From assembly GCF_031081985.1 (NCBI RefSeq), contig NZ_JARWSK010000007.1, forward strand, positions 124,001-188,000: DNA of 64,000 bases. Reading direction: 5' to 3'. Each line of letters starts with the position of its first letter. The first letter of the stretch is position 1. This DNA is from Komagataeibacter xylinus. GTDB lineage: Bacteria; Pseudomonadota; Alphaproteobacteria; Acetobacterales; Acetobacteraceae. Below are positions 1 to 8,703 of this stretch, one piece after another. The translations under genes and the position numbers were made by a program. The notes below the pieces were generated by a model that saw only the letters and a list, made by a program, of their open reading frames with translations, did no database searches and was not told the DNA's origin.

Positions 1-1094
1 TAATGCAGCAGCACATTTTCGCGCGCGTGCACGGCAAGCTCGGCGCGTTCCTGAGCCGACAGCCCGGCCACGTGGTGGATGCATGCGGCGAGCGCCTGCG
101 CGTCATCGGGGGGGAAGGCAAAGCCGGTCACGCCATTCTCCACCGTTTCCAGTGCGGCGCCATGGGCGGCCACGATCACGGGGCGGCCCATGGCCTGCGC
201 CTCCACCACCACGCGGCCAAACGGCTCGGGCCTGCGTGAGGGCACCACGATCATGTCGGCCAGCATCATGGCGGCGGGCATGTCGGCACAGTGGCCTGCA
301 AAGCGCAGGTTGGCCGCAATGCCGCTGCGCTCGGCCTGCGCCACGAGCGCGCGGCCTTCCTTCGCGTTGGCCTCGCCCACGAAAATGCACACCCAGTCCT
401 GGCTGAAGCCTTCCGTGCGGGCAAGATGGGCCAGCGCCTCGATCAGCACGGCGTGGCCTTTCCACCCGGTCACGCGCGCGGGCAGCATGATGACCGTGGC
501 GTCATCGGGGATCTGCCACAGCCCCATAAGCTTCTGCACCCGGTTGCCGCGCACGTTGTGCGGGTCGAAGCGCAGCATGTCCGCCCCGCGCGGGATCAGG
601 CGCAGGCGGTCGTCGCCCACCTTGTATTCATCGCGCAGGCGGGTGGCGATGTACTGGCTGATGGCAATGACCCGCGCGCCCGAGGCCAGCACGCTGTTAT
701 AGCGCTTCTTGCCCGGCAGGTTGGCCGCATGCACCCCATGCCACGTGGTGACCAGCGGCACGCCCGCCCTGCGGCAGGCAAGCGACGCCGCCCAGGCGGG
801 CGCGCGTGAGCGGGCATGCACCAGGTTGACGCCGTGCTCGGCCATGACATGGCGCAGCCTGCTGGCGTTGCGCATGATGGAGAAGGGGTTCTTGGCCCCG
901 AGTTCGAGTGCGATGGGGGTTGCGCCAATATATTTCAGGCGTGGCACGAGGCGCCCGCCCGCACTGGCCACCAGCGCCGTGCCGCCAGCTTGTACGATGG
1001 CCTGCGCCATTTCCAGCGTGCCATGTTCTATCCCGCCGGATTCGAGTGCTGGCAGCACCTGCAGGATGACGGGTCGGTCAGTAACGGTTTGCAT
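1..1094 (-). CDS. Glycosyltransferase family 4 (GT-B fold), 3' end cut by window edge
   Basis: This is a retaining GT-B glycosyltransferase that would move a sugar from a nucleotide-sugar to a cell-envelope acceptor; donor and acceptor cannot be told. The N-terminus reads MQTVTDRPVILQVLPALESG, the usual first strand of the GT4 acceptor domain with a glycine-rich turn (ESGGIE). Near the C-terminal part the EPFGRVVVEAQAMGRPVI segment gives the E-x7-E donor-site motif of GT4 enzymes. About 364 codons are visible and the stop lies outside the window. The ATG follows no strong Shine-Dalgarno sequence. It is divergent from a TPR protein and a GT9 heptosyltransferase-like gene, which suggests lipopolysaccharide or exopolysaccharide work. 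Family is seen; substrate is inferred only loosely. Confidence 0.88.
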   Translation of the reverse strand, partial: MQTVTDRPVILQVLPALESGGIEHGTLEMAQAIVQAGGTALVASAGGRLVPRLKYIGATPIALELGAKNPFSIMRNASRLRHVMAEHGVNLVHARSRAPAWAASLACRRAGVPLVTTWHGVHAANLPGKKRYNSVLASGARVIAISQYIATRLRDEYKVGDDRLRLIPRGADMLRFDPHNVRGNRVQKLMGLWQIPDDATVIMLPARVTGWKGHAVLIEALAHLARTEGFSQDWVCIFVGEANAKEGRALVAQAERSGIAANLRFAGHCADMPAAMMLADMIVVPSRRPEPFGRVVVEAQAMGRPVIVAAHGAALETVENGVTGFAFPPDDAQALAACIHHVAGLSAQERAELAVHARENVLLH

Positions 1095-1266
1095 CACATT
1101 TCACCATACCACGAACGCAATGGAACTGCACGGTCTGCGGGTCAATGGGGCTTTGGCCTTGACCTTGGCCGCAGGCAGGCCGACGAATGCGCTAATGAGA
1201 CCTTTTGCCCAGCCATCCTTCTGCGCGCCTGCCGCATGGCGCAGCCCTGCCGTAGGGCCGGTGCCG

Positions 1267-2169
1267 GTGCTTTCGTGCGCCCGGCATACGGGTTTCATGG
1301 CTTTTGGCCTCGTGCTGGCCGCGGGCCTTGCATGCGGGCGCGCCCGGGCCGATGAAACCCCGCCCGTAAAAGAAGTGCCGCCCCCCGTCGCCACGCCCTC
1401 ATCCACCCCGCCCGCGCCCGCAGTGCCAGAGAGCTGGGATTTCAGCCACTGCACCGCCACCCTGGCCGATGACCCCGATGGCGCCCGCGATTATGCCGAG
1501 GACTGGCGCAGCCATGGCGGCGGGCTTGAGGCCGGGCAATGCGCGGCCCTGGCCCAGATGGAACTGGGCGATGTGGCCACCGCCGCCACGGAACTCGACC
1601 GTCTGGCCCACGTGCCTGACTGGCCCGAAGGCCCGCCCGCGAACCGACGGGGCAGCAGGCAGGAAGTGGCCGAAACACCGGCCTCCCGCCTGCGCCGTGC
1701 CAGTGTTGCGGAGGCGGCGGCCCGCGCCTGGCAGGCCGATGACAGCCCGCAACAGGCTTTTGACAGCGCAACCTATGGCCTGACGCTGGCCCCTGATGAT
1801 CCGGCGCTGAAGCTGGTCTATGCGCGGGTGGCGGTGGAGCTTGGCCAGCCCCAGCGCGCCATCGACATGCTTACGCCACTGCCATCCGCACCTGCCGCGC
1901 GTGACGAGGCGCTGGTGGCGCGGGCGGGGGCGTGGCGCAAGCTCGGGCGCATTGCCCAGGGCATGGATGATATCAACGCTGCCCTGCACGACATGCCTCA
2001 TAACGGCGCTGCCCTGCTCGAGCGCGGCATTCTGTACCAGCGCCAGGGACATATGGAACAGGCCCGCGCTGACTGGCTCGACGTGGTGAAGCAGGCCCCG
2101 GATTCGGATGAGGCCGATCTTGCGCGCCAGGATCTCGCGTTGCTGGAAACCGATCCCGAGGCACCCTGA
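1267..2169 (+). CDS. Exported tetratricopeptide-repeat protein
   Basis: The predicted protein has a signal peptide (hydrophobic MAFGLVLAAGLACG ending in ARA-DE), a Pro-rich linker, and then a helical region of about 200 residues with TPR-like repeats, for example around PQQAFDSATYGLTLAPDDP and PHNGAALLERGILYQRQGH. TPR proteins are protein-interaction scaffolds; the partner is unknown. The start is uncertain: I favour a GTG with AGGG nine bases upstream, giving a 28-residue signal peptide; ATGs at 1120, 1195 and 1297 are in the same frame. Its stop lies three bases before the next gene, a GT9 glycosyltransferase, so the two are probably co-transcribed, and it may help envelope glycan assembly (inference). 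Confidence 0.75.
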   Translation: MLSCARHTGFMAFGLVLAAGLACGRARADETPPVKEVPPPVATPSSTPPAPAVPESWDFSHCTATLADDPDGARDYAEDWRSHGGGLEAGQCAALAQMELGDVATAATELDRLAHVPDWPEGPPANRRGSRQEVAETPASRLRRASVAEAAARAWQADDSPQQAFDSATYGLTLAPDDPALKLVYARVAVELGQPQRAIDMLTPLPSAPAARDEALVARAGAWRKLGRIAQGMDDINAALHDMPHNGAALLERGILYQRQGHMEQARADWLDVVKQAPDSDEADLARQDLALLETDPEAP

Positions 2170-2172
2170 CCG

Positions 2173-3075
2173 ATGGCCCGCATTCTTGTCATCCGCCTGG
2201 GCGCGCTGGGCGATTTTGTGCAGTCCTTTGCACCTTTCGCCGCCATCCGCGCCCATCATGCCCATGATGAGGTGGACCTGCTGACCCAGCCACCCTTCGC
2301 TGAACTCGGCAGCGCCTGCCCGTGGTTCGACCACGTGCTGCTCGACCGCAGGCCGCCATGGCGCGATATTGCCGCCATCATGGCGCTGCGGCGCATGCTG
2401 CGCGGGTATGATTTCGTTTACGACCTGCAGACCTCGGGGCGCAGCACGCGCTACTTTCATCTTTCGGGGCGCAGGGCGTGGTCGGGAATCGGCCGGGGCG
2501 CGCAGGCGGCGCATGACAACCCCCAGCGGCGCTTCATGCACACCCGCGCGCGCCAGCGCGACCAGCTCAGGCAGGCGGGACTCGACCACCTGCCCGACCC
2601 CGACCTGTCATGGCTGGCACAGGGTGGTCCCGTGCTGCCCGCGCCCTACGCGGTGCTCGTGCCCGGTGCCGCCGCCCACCGCCCGGCCAAGCGCTGGCCG
2701 GTGGAGCGCTACGCCGCCCTTGCCGTGCGCCTGCACGTGCAGGGGCTGCTGCCCGTGATCGTGGGCGGGAAGGGCGAGGCCGGGCTGGCCCGCATCATCC
2801 GCAACACCTGCCCCGATGCGGTGGACCTGACCGGGCGCACCACCTTGCTCGAACTCGGCGGCGTGCTGGCGCGTGCGGCCTGGGCGGTGGGCAATGATAC
2901 CGGCCCCATGCACATGGCCGCAGCCCTTGGGGTGAAGTGTACCGTGCTGTTTTCCGCCGACAGCAACCCCGCACTTACCGCCCCGGTGGGGGGGCGGGCA
3001 GGGCAGGTACAGGTGATTTATGTGCATGATCTGGCCACCGTGCGCGTTGACAGGGTTGCGGCAACGCGCGTGTAA
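2173..3075 (+). CDS. Glycosyltransferase family 9, heptosyltransferase-like
   Basis: This 300-residue protein starts MARILVIRLGALGDFVQSFA, the nucleotide-binding N-terminus typical of ADP-heptose:LPS heptosyltransferases (WaaC/WaaF/RfaQ type). The C-terminal half has VLVPGAAAHRPAKRWPVERY and the GNDTGPMHMAAALGVKCTVLF segment, the conserved donor-binding D-x-GPMHLA region of GT9. It would act on the cytoplasmic face of the inner membrane in LPS core assembly. Acetic acid bacteria have atypical LPS cores, so the exact sugar is not certain. It follows the TPR gene with a 3-base gap, and a GT4 gene lies upstream on the other strand. Confidence 0.88.
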   Translation: MARILVIRLGALGDFVQSFAPFAAIRAHHAHDEVDLLTQPPFAELGSACPWFDHVLLDRRPPWRDIAAIMALRRMLRGYDFVYDLQTSGRSTRYFHLSGRRAWSGIGRGAQAAHDNPQRRFMHTRARQRDQLRQAGLDHLPDPDLSWLAQGGPVLPAPYAVLVPGAAAHRPAKRWPVERYAALAVRLHVQGLLPVIVGGKGEAGLARIIRNTCPDAVDLTGRTTLLELGGVLARAAWAVGNDTGPMHMAAALGVKCTVLFSADSNPALTAPVGGRAGQVQVIYVHDLATVRVDRVAATRV

Positions 3076-3076
3076 C
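3047..3076 (+). promoter_or_regulatory. Candidate sigma70 promoter for thrS
   Basis: A perfect TTGACA (3047-3052) is followed 18 bases later by TGTAAC (3071-3076), four of six matches to the -10 consensus. It sits over the last codons and stop of the preceding glycosyltransferase, and would give a leader of roughly 35 bases before the thrS ATG. Based on sequence pattern only. Confidence 0.4.
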
Positions 3077-3116
3077 GCCATTACAGCGCAGTATATTCTT
3101 ACCGGAGCAATAAACC

Positions 3117-5051
3117 ATGCCTGCCATAACCCTGCCTGACGGATCCGTTCGCCGCTTTGACGGGGCAGTGACGGGCACTACTGTGGCGCAGTCCATCGGC
3201 GCCGGTCTCGCGCGCGCCGCCCTTGCCATGGAAGTGGATGGCAGGCTCATGGATATCGGCCGCGAGATCGACCACGACGCCAGCCTGCGTTTCATCACGC
3301 GCAAGGACCCCGAGGCGCTGGAAATGATCCGCCACGACGCCGCCCACGTGCTGGCCGAGGCGGTGCAGTCGCTCTTTCCCGGCACGCAGGTCACCATTGG
3401 CCCGTCGATCGAGAATGGCTTCTATTACGATTTCTATCGCAACGAGCCGTTCAGCCCGGAGGATTTCGCCGCCATTGAAAAGCGCATGGGCGAGATCGTG
3501 GCCGCCAACGAGCCCTTCGTGCGCGAGGCGTGGCCGCGGAACAAGGCCATCGAATTCTTCGAGAACAAGGGCGAGCGCTTCAAGGCCGAGCTGATCCGCG
3601 ACCTGCCGGCGGATGAGGAAATCTCGATCTACCGCCAGGGCGAATGGCTGGACCTGTGCCGTGGCCCGCATTTGCGCGGCACGGCCGATGTGGGCCATGC
3701 CTTCAAGCTGATGAAGGTGGCGGGTGCGTACTGGCGTGGCGACCACCGCAACCCCATGCTCACGCGCATCTACGGCACCGCCTGGCGCGACCGCAAGGAG
3801 CTTGAGGCGCACCTGCACCAGCTTGAGGAAGCCGAGCGCCGCGACCACCGCCGCATTGGCCGCGAGATGGACCTGTTCCACATTCAGGAAGAAGCCGTGG
3901 GCCAGATCTTCTGGCACCCCAAGGGCTGGCGGCTTTACACCGTGCTGCAGGACTACATGCGCCGCGCGCAGACGGCCAATGACTACCAGGAAGTGCGCAC
4001 CCCGCAGCTTGTCGATCGCGCCCTGTGGGAAGCCTCGGGCCACTGGGACAAATATCGCGAGCACATGTTCATCGCCACCGTGGAGGACGAGGACAAGACC
4101 CTTGCGCTGAAGCCGATGAACTGCCCGTGCCATGTGCAGATCTTCCGCCACGGGCTGCGCTCGTATCGCGAACTGCCGCTGCGCATGGCGGAATTCGGGG
4201 CGTGCCACCGCTACGAGCCGTCCGGTGCGCTGCATGGCATCATGCGCGTGCGCGGCTTTACGCAGGATGATGCGCATATCTTCTGCACCGAGGACCAGAT
4301 TGCTGACGAGACCGCGCGTTTCGTGCGCATGCTGGCCGATGTATATCAGGATCTCGGCTTCGAGCATTTCCGCGTAAAGTTTGCGGATCGCCCCGAGCAG
4401 CGCGCGGGCGATGACGCAACATGGGACCGCGCCGAGAACGCCCTGAAAGTGGCCTGCGACATGGCGGGTGTCACCTACGAGCACAATCCGGGCGAGGGCG
4501 CGTTCTATGGCCCCAAGCTGGAATTCGTGCTGCGTGACGCCATCGGCCGTGACTGGCAGTGCGGCACGCTGCAGGTTGATTACGTGTTGCCCGAGCGGCT
4601 CGATGCCTCTTATGTGGGCGAGGACAGCGCGCGCCATCGCCCCGTCATGCTGCACCGGGCCATTCTTGGCTCGTTCGAGCGATTCCTCGGCATCCTGATC
4701 GAGCAGCATGCCGGGCGCTTCCCGCTGTGGCTCGCCCCTACGCAGGTGGTCGTGGCCTCGATCGTGACCGATGCGGCCGATTACGCCCAGCACGTGACCG
4801 ATAGCCTGCGTGAGGCCGGGCTGGTGGTGGAAGCCGACCTGCGCAACGAAAAGATCAACGCCAAGATTCGCGAGCACAGCCTGGCGCGCGTGCCGGTCAT
4901 TCTGGTGGTGGGCCGCAAGGAGGCGGAGGAAAACACGGTGGCCATGCGCCGCCTGGGTGGCAAGACGCAGGAGGTGCTGCCGCTGGAAGAAGCGGTCTCG
5001 GCCCTTGCATATGAGGCCCTGCCACCCGATATCCGTCGCAAGCGCGGCTGA
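3117..5051 (+). CDS. thrS: Threonyl-tRNA synthetase
   Basis: Charges tRNA-Thr with threonine in the cytoplasm. The 644-residue length and domain order are those of full bacterial ThrRS: N-terminal TGS domain (about 1-60), the editing domain with H73-x3-H77 and C181 (DLCRGPH), the class II catalytic core (about 250-530) with zinc ligand C336 in MNCPCHVQ and H387 in DDAHIF, motif 2 around [15 protein letters not shown], motif 3 around [18 protein letters not shown], and the anticodon-binding domain from about 540. CGGAG lies a few bases upstream of the ATG. infC follows after 210 bases; thrS next to infC is an old bacterial arrangement. Confidence 0.98.
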   Translation: MPAITLPDGSVRRFDGAVTGTTVAQSIGAGLARAALAMEVDGRLMDIGREIDHDASLRFITRKDPEALEMIRHDAAHVLAEAVQSLFPGTQVTIGPSIENGFYYDFYRNEPFSPEDFAAIEKRMGEIVAANEPFVREAWPRNKAIEFFENKGERFKAELIRDLPADEEISIYRQGEWLDLCRGPHLRGTADVGHAFKLMKVAGAYWRGDHRNPMLTRIYGTAWRDRKELEAHLHQLEEAERRDHRRIGREMDLFHIQEEAVGQIFWHPKGWRLYTVLQDYMRRAQTANDYQEVRTPQLVDRALWEASGHWDKYREHMFIATVEDEDKTLALKPMNCPCHVQIFRHGLRSYRELPLRMAEFGACHRYEPSGALHGIMRVRGFTQDDAHIFCTEDQIADETARFVRMLADVYQDLGFEHFRVKFADRPEQRAGDDATWDRAENALKVACDMAGVTYEHNPGEGAFYGPKLEFVLRDAIGRDWQCGTLQVDYVLPERLDASYVGEDSARHRPVMLHRAILGSFERFLGILIEQHAGRFPLWLAPTQVVVASIVTDAADYAQHVTDSLREAGLVVEADLRNEKINAKIREHSLARVPVILVVGRKEAEENTVAMRRLGGKTQEVLPLEEAVSALAYEALPPDIRRKRG

Positions 5052-5250
5052 TTGCCTCTGTCGTGTGCCGGAACTGCATGGCTGTTTTCGCAGGCACGGG
5101 GCAAGACAGTACTTGATCTGGGGCGCGTCTTTGCGTCACATATCTTTCCATAATGTAAGGTCATTCCTTGCCCGCGTGTTTTCCATGGCTCCGGTCAGGG
5201 TGCGCGGGCAGCGGGAATGGCCTTGCCTGCCGTTTGAATGCAACAGTTAC

Positions 5251-5264
5251 AGGAGCTGACCATA
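5251..5264 (+). promoter_or_regulatory. Ribosome binding site and ATA start of infC
   Basis: AGGAG (5251-5255) is followed after six bases by an in-frame ATA codon (5262-5264) at exactly the point where IF3 proteins begin. The nearest in-frame ATGs are worse: 5238 lies upstream of the Shine-Dalgarno sequence and has none of its own, and 5277 is 21 bases beyond it. IF3 genes are known to use rare start codons (AUU in E. coli) so that IF3 can repress its own translation. Confidence 0.7.
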
Positions 5265-5798
5265 GCCAGACCCCCGATGCCCACTCCGCCAAATCGAGAG
5301 GGCCCCCGCGTCAATGAAGAGATCCGCGTGCCGCAGGTGCGTCTGATCGATGAAGAGGGCGAGATGCTCGGCATCATGTCCACGCGTGATGCGCTGGCAC
5401 GCGCCTATGCCGCCGGTCTTGACCTGCTTGAAATCAGCCCGAACGCCGAGCCGCCGGTGGCCAAGGTGCTCGATTACGGCAAGTTCAAATACGAGCAGCA
5501 GAAGAAGCGCAACGAAGCGCGCAAGAAGCAGAAAGTCATTGAAATCAAGGAAGTCAAGGTTCGCCCGAACATTGATGAAAATGACTATCAGGTGAAAATG
5601 CGTGCCATGAAGAGCTTCATCGGCGAGGGCGACAAGGTGAAGGTGACCCTTCGCTTCCGTGGCCGCGAAATGGCGCATCAGGATCTGGGTGTGAAGGTTC
5701 TTGAGCGGATCCGCGCCGAGATGGATGAACTGGCCAAGGTTGAGCATATGCCCAAGCTTGAAAACCGCCAGATGATCATGGTGCTGGCACCGCGTTGA
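5262..5798 (+). CDS. infC: Translation initiation factor IF-3
   Basis: IF3 binds the 30S subunit, keeps it apart from 50S and checks the initiator codon-anticodon match. From the ATA start the protein is 178 residues, the normal size. It has the N-terminal domain ([20 protein letters not shown]), the basic linker helix ([16 protein letters not shown]) and the C-terminal domain ([17 protein letters not shown], then [19 protein letters not shown]). The non-ATG start fits autoregulation through start-codon proofreading, known for the family. In many bacteria rpmI-rplT follow; here a strong terminator follows at once, so infC is the end of its transcription unit. Confidence 0.95.
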   Translation: MARPPMPTPPNREGPRVNEEIRVPQVRLIDEEGEMLGIMSTRDALARAYAAGLDLLEISPNAEPPVAKVLDYGKFKYEQQKKRNEARKKQKVIEIKEVKVRPNIDENDYQVKMRAMKSFIGEGDKVKVTLRFRGREMAHQDLGVKVLERIRAEMDELAKVEHMPKLENRQMIMVLAPR

Positions 5799-5824
5799 TC
5801 CCTTTACGGGGATAGGACGCAAAA

Positions 5825-5855
5825 GCCCGGAGGGATCACCCTCCGGGCTTTTTTT
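5825..5855 (+). terminator. Intrinsic terminator after infC
   Basis: A perfect 10-bp stem, GCCCGGAGGG / CCCTCCGGGC, with a 4-base loop ATCA, is followed by seven T. It starts 26 bases after the infC stop. Confidence 0.93.
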
Positions 5856-5861
5856 ATGGAT

Positions 5862-5942
5862 AAACGTTTCTGGTGAAGCTTTTTTCGGAAAGCTTGAGAA
5901 GAACGCTACCTTTTTGAAAAAAGGCAGCCCTCAAGACTTTTC
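5862..5942 (+). repeat. Double-hairpin intergenic element, copy A
   Basis: About 80 bp with two U-rich hairpins: the first pairs AAGCTTT (5876-5882) with AAAGCTT (5889-5895); the second pairs CCTTTTT with AAAAAAGG, flanked by GCT/AGC (5906-5928). The left edge AAACGTTTCTGGTGAAGC matches the left edge of other copies (for example copy G, GTTTTTGGTGAAGC). It lies between convergent infC and the SIMPL-domain gene, overlapping the latter's stop region by a base or two. Confidence 0.8.
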
Positions 5943-6690
5943 AGGGTTTCAAAATCACCGTTGCCCGCGCTGTTGCGGTCACATCCTGCTGCCCGGTGGG
6001 GGCCTCGGGGGCGGCTACGTCAGCCGAGGCCATGCGGGCCATCATCATCATGGGCATGGGGCGGGGGAAGTTCTGCTCCTCCAGCGCGACCGAGCGGATG
6101 GAGGCCACCCTGAGCTTCAGCGTTGCCGCCGCTGCCTGCGCGCGGGCCTGCATGTCTTCCAGCGCCAGGGTTTCGGCCTTGCGGGTCAGTTCCGCGCGCC
6201 TGGTGCGCGAAAGCGACCAGTCCAGCCGGGTCAGCGCCAGATTCTCGGCCTGGATGCGGCCCACGAGTGGCAGCAGCACCTTGCCGTCGGCCGCTGTCAG
6301 GCGCAGGCCCTGCCGCGCCACCCATTGCGGCTTGCGGTTCTGGTGCACGTCGCCTTCATCATGATGCACGAAATAGGATTCGGCATTGATCACCAGCCCG
6401 TCGGTATGGGCGGTGGCGGCGATGGCCTTGCTGATGAGCGTATTGAGCTGCGCCTGTGCTGCGGCGGCGGTATCGGCCTGCGCCTCGGCCACGAAGGTGG
6501 CGGTCAGTTCATCAGGCGGGGCCTGCACGGTGCCGGTGGCACTGAGTTCGAGTTCGGTGCCATCGGGGCGGGTGGAGTCGGGGGTCTGGGCCATGCCTGC
6601 TGCCGGGTGCAGCCCTGCCGCCGCCAGCAGGCCGCAAAGAGCTACCGCCTGGCATGCGCGGGCGGGGAACGAAAAACGCGATCTGATCAT
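5941..6690 (-). CDS. Exported SIMPL-domain (DUF541) protein
   Basis: A 249-residue protein with a signal peptide (MIRSRFSFPARACQAVALCG, then a hydrophobic stretch ending AAGMAQ) followed by the SIMPL/DUF541 fold: LELSATGTVQAPPDELTATF at the start of the mature protein and ALTRKAETLALEDMQARAQA-type helix later. Family members are periplasmic or outer-membrane-associated oxidative-stress proteins of unclear biochemistry. A Met-rich patch (RPMPMMMMARMAS) lies near the C-terminus. The ATG overlaps the stop of the upstream small gene by 4 bases (ATGA), and AGGAG lies 11 bases upstream. It is the last gene of the htrA/two-component group. Confidence 0.85.
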   Translation of the reverse strand: MIRSRFSFPARACQAVALCGLLAAAGLHPAAGMAQTPDSTRPDGTELELSATGTVQAPPDELTATFVAEAQADTAAAAQAQLNTLISKAIAATAHTDGLVINAESYFVHHDEGDVHQNRKPQWVARQGLRLTAADGKVLLPLVGRIQAENLALTRLDWSLSRTRRAELTRKAETLALEDMQARAQAAAATLKLRVASIRSVALEEQNFPRPMPMMMMARMASADVAAPEAPTGQQDVTATARATVILKP

Positions 6691-7025
6691 GAATGCGTGG
6701 TCTCCTTGAGTTCGACCAACGCGCGACGCAGCCGTACGATGCCCGAGCGGATGCGCCCCTCGCGGCACATGTCCGCACCCTGCATGCGCAGGCTGTCCAC
6801 ATCCTGCGGCAGGGTGGGGCCATAGGCATCGATGATGTTGAGCAGCCGGTTGCAATAGGCCTTGGTGTCGCTTGTGATGATGACCGGCTTGTCGCCGCCG
6901 CCATCACGCGCGGTCATGATCCGGGGCATATCCTCCGGTGGCGCGGTCGGCGCGGGTGCCGCGCCGCACAGGCAGAAACTCATCACGACGATGACGGGCG
7001 TCACGGAGGATTGCATGGTCATCAT
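6687..7025 (-). CDS. Small secreted protein of unknown function
   Basis: A 112-residue protein with a short signal peptide (MMTMQSSVTPVIVVMSFCLC) and a mature part with two cysteines (AYCNRLL and DMCREG) that could form a disulfide, and a basic C-terminal helix (IRSGIVRLRRALVELKET). No family recognised. It starts one base after the histidine kinase stop and overlaps the SIMPL gene by 4 bases, so it is translationally coupled to both and is probably a periplasmic part of the same envelope response. Confidence 0.7.
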   Translation of the reverse strand: MMTMQSSVTPVIVVMSFCLCGAAPAPTAPPEDMPRIMTARDGGGDKPVIITSDTKAYCNRLLNIIDAYGPTLPQDVDSLRMQGADMCREGRIRSGIVRLRRALVELKETTHS

Positions 7026-7026
7026 G

Positions 7027-8595
7027 TTACTCTACGCTACTGTTCGTGTCGTGCTGATGGGGTAATGGTGACGTTTGTGTCATGCCTGATATGTGCGTGC
7101 ATGAGGACAGATCCTCCTCCGCTTCACTCAGGGCGCTCGCGGCCACGGGCAGGGCGAGCGAAACCATAAGCCCCGGCGCATGCGAGGAGAGATGCATCTG
7201 CCCCCCATGCAGTTGCACGATGGCCCGCACCATCGACAGCCCCAGCCCCGAGCCGGGGGTGTGGCGGGCCTTCTCCGCGCGGAAGAAGCGCTCGGTCGCG
7301 CGCGCCATGTCCGCGGCACTCATGCCGATGCCCTCGTCACTGACCGAAAGGTCGAGCATGCCCTCGCCCGTAGGGTCGGCACGGCGCCCCGGCGCGATTT
7401 CGCGCAATTTCGCGCGCAGGAAGACCGTGCCGCCGGGGGGCGAGAATTTGATGGCGTTATCGAGCATGTTGGCCACGGCCTGCTGCACCAGCGAGCGGTC
7501 GCCGTAAAAGAACAGGCGGCCGGGCAGGTCGAGTGCGAGGGTAATGCCATGCTCTTCGGCCACGGCTTCATACAGGTCGGCCACGTCGCGCAGCACGGGC
7601 ACGAGGTCAAAGGTCATGAACGCCGAGCGGCGCGCCCCCGCCTCGATCTGGGCAATGCGCAGCAGGGCCTCGAAAACGGCGGTCACGTTATCAAGGTCGC
7701 CCACCGCGCGCTCGATCGCGCCGCGCAGTTCATCGGGCGTGCTGGCATGGAGGGCGGCATCTTCAAGCTGGGTGCGGGCGCGGGCGATGGGGGTGCGCAG
7801 GTCATGGGCAATAGCGTTCGACACCTGCCGCACGCCATCCATCAGGCGCACGATCCGGTCGAGCATTTCATTGATGGCTTCGGCCACCTGGTCCATCTCG
7901 TCGCCATTGCCCACAAGCGGCATGCGGCGACTGAGGTCGCCATGCGCAATGGCGGAGGTGGTGCGCGCCACGGTCTTGACCATGCGGCGGAAGATGCGGT
8001 GCACCAGTACCGCCCCGCTGATGGCCAGCAGCGTGACCATGACCCACGCCCACAACAGCGAATCGGTCAGCAGGTGGCGCAGGATGCCGCGCGCGCGCAC
8101 GTCGCGTCCCACAAGCAGGCGGTAGCCGCTATCAAGCTGGCCTTCGGTGTGGGTCTGGGCGGTGCCGGGCAGGTTGTAGCCATGAAGCTGGGCCATGCCG
8201 CGCAGCCCGGCGCGGGTATCGGGCAGGTTGTACCACCGGTCGGTATGCTCGACCTTGCCGGGCCAGGCGGAGACGTTGCCGGTCAGGTAATTGCCCTGCG
8301 GGTCGATGACCAGATAGATCGCGTCATCATCAAGGTTCTGTTCAAGCCGGTCCTCGATGGTCAGGGCCAGCGTGGGCAGGCCGCCCATGACCCATCGCTC
8401 GGCCAGGCCGCGCGCATCGGCGTTGATGGCGGTTTCCACTTGGCGTTCAAGGAACCCGATCGTGCCCCACCACATGAACGACATGAACAGGATGGAAGAC
8501 AGCGCGAACATGGTGCCATAGGCCAGCGAAAAGCGCAGGCTGGCCGACCGCCACGCCCGCCAGCGGGAGCGGCGGGGCAGGTCGGGCGCTGTCAT
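7027..8595 (-). CDS. Sensor histidine kinase (EnvZ/PhoR-like)
   Basis: An inner-membrane kinase that senses a signal and phosphorylates the response regulator encoded just upstream. Visible order: TM1 (about residues 20-45, FSLAYGTMFALSSILFMSFM), a periplasmic sensor region of about 130 residues, TM2 (about 180-200), HAMP domain, the dimerisation/phosphoacceptor helix with His264 in NAIAHDLRTPIA, and the HATPase domain (N box MLDNAIKFSP, G boxes DEGIGM and GSGLGLSM). I chose the ATG at 8595; a GTG six codons upstream is also possible. The gene lies 108 bases after the response regulator stop. The signal is unknown, but the neighbouring HtrA and SIMPL genes suggest envelope damage. Confidence 0.95.
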   Translation of the reverse strand: MTAPDLPRRSRWRAWRSASLRFSLAYGTMFALSSILFMSFMWWGTIGFLERQVETAINADARGLAERWVMGGLPTLALTIEDRLEQNLDDDAIYLVIDPQGNYLTGNVSAWPGKVEHTDRWYNLPDTRAGLRGMAQLHGYNLPGTAQTHTEGQLDSGYRLLVGRDVRARGILRHLLTDSLLWAWVMVTLLAISGAVLVHRIFRRMVKTVARTTSAIAHGDLSRRMPLVGNGDEMDQVAEAINEMLDRIVRLMDGVRQVSNAIAHDLRTPIARARTQLEDAALHASTPDELRGAIERAVGDLDNVTAVFEALLRIAQIEAGARRSAFMTFDLVPVLRDVADLYEAVAEEHGITLALDLPGRLFFYGDRSLVQQAVANMLDNAIKFSPPGGTVFLRAKLREIAPGRRADPTGEGMLDLSVSDEGIGMSAADMARATERFFRAEKARHTPGSGLGLSMVRAIVQLHGGQMHLSSHAPGLMVSLALPVAASALSEAEEDLSSCTHISGMTQTSPLPHQHDTNSSVE

Positions 8596-8703
8596 GGCCA
8601 CCCGCGCAGGCACCCGTCATGCAGGCGCATCCCTGCCGCCGGGGGGCGGGCCGTGCCGTGGGCGGCTGCGGCCTGCGCCTGACAGGGCGCGGCGCGGGGC
8701 CGG

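Noticed and set aside
3099-4877. Long open frame on the strand opposite thrS
   Set aside because: The thrS product is complete and conserved; the opposite frame encodes no recognisable motifs and arises from high-GC codon usage.
5052-5261. Ribosomal-protein-type leader or riboswitch upstream of infC
   Set aside because: No convincing conserved fold or strong promoter could be read in the 210-bp gap.
7180-8682. Open frame of 500 codons opposite the histidine kinase
   Set aside because: All kinase motifs are on the minus strand; the plus-strand product matches nothing.
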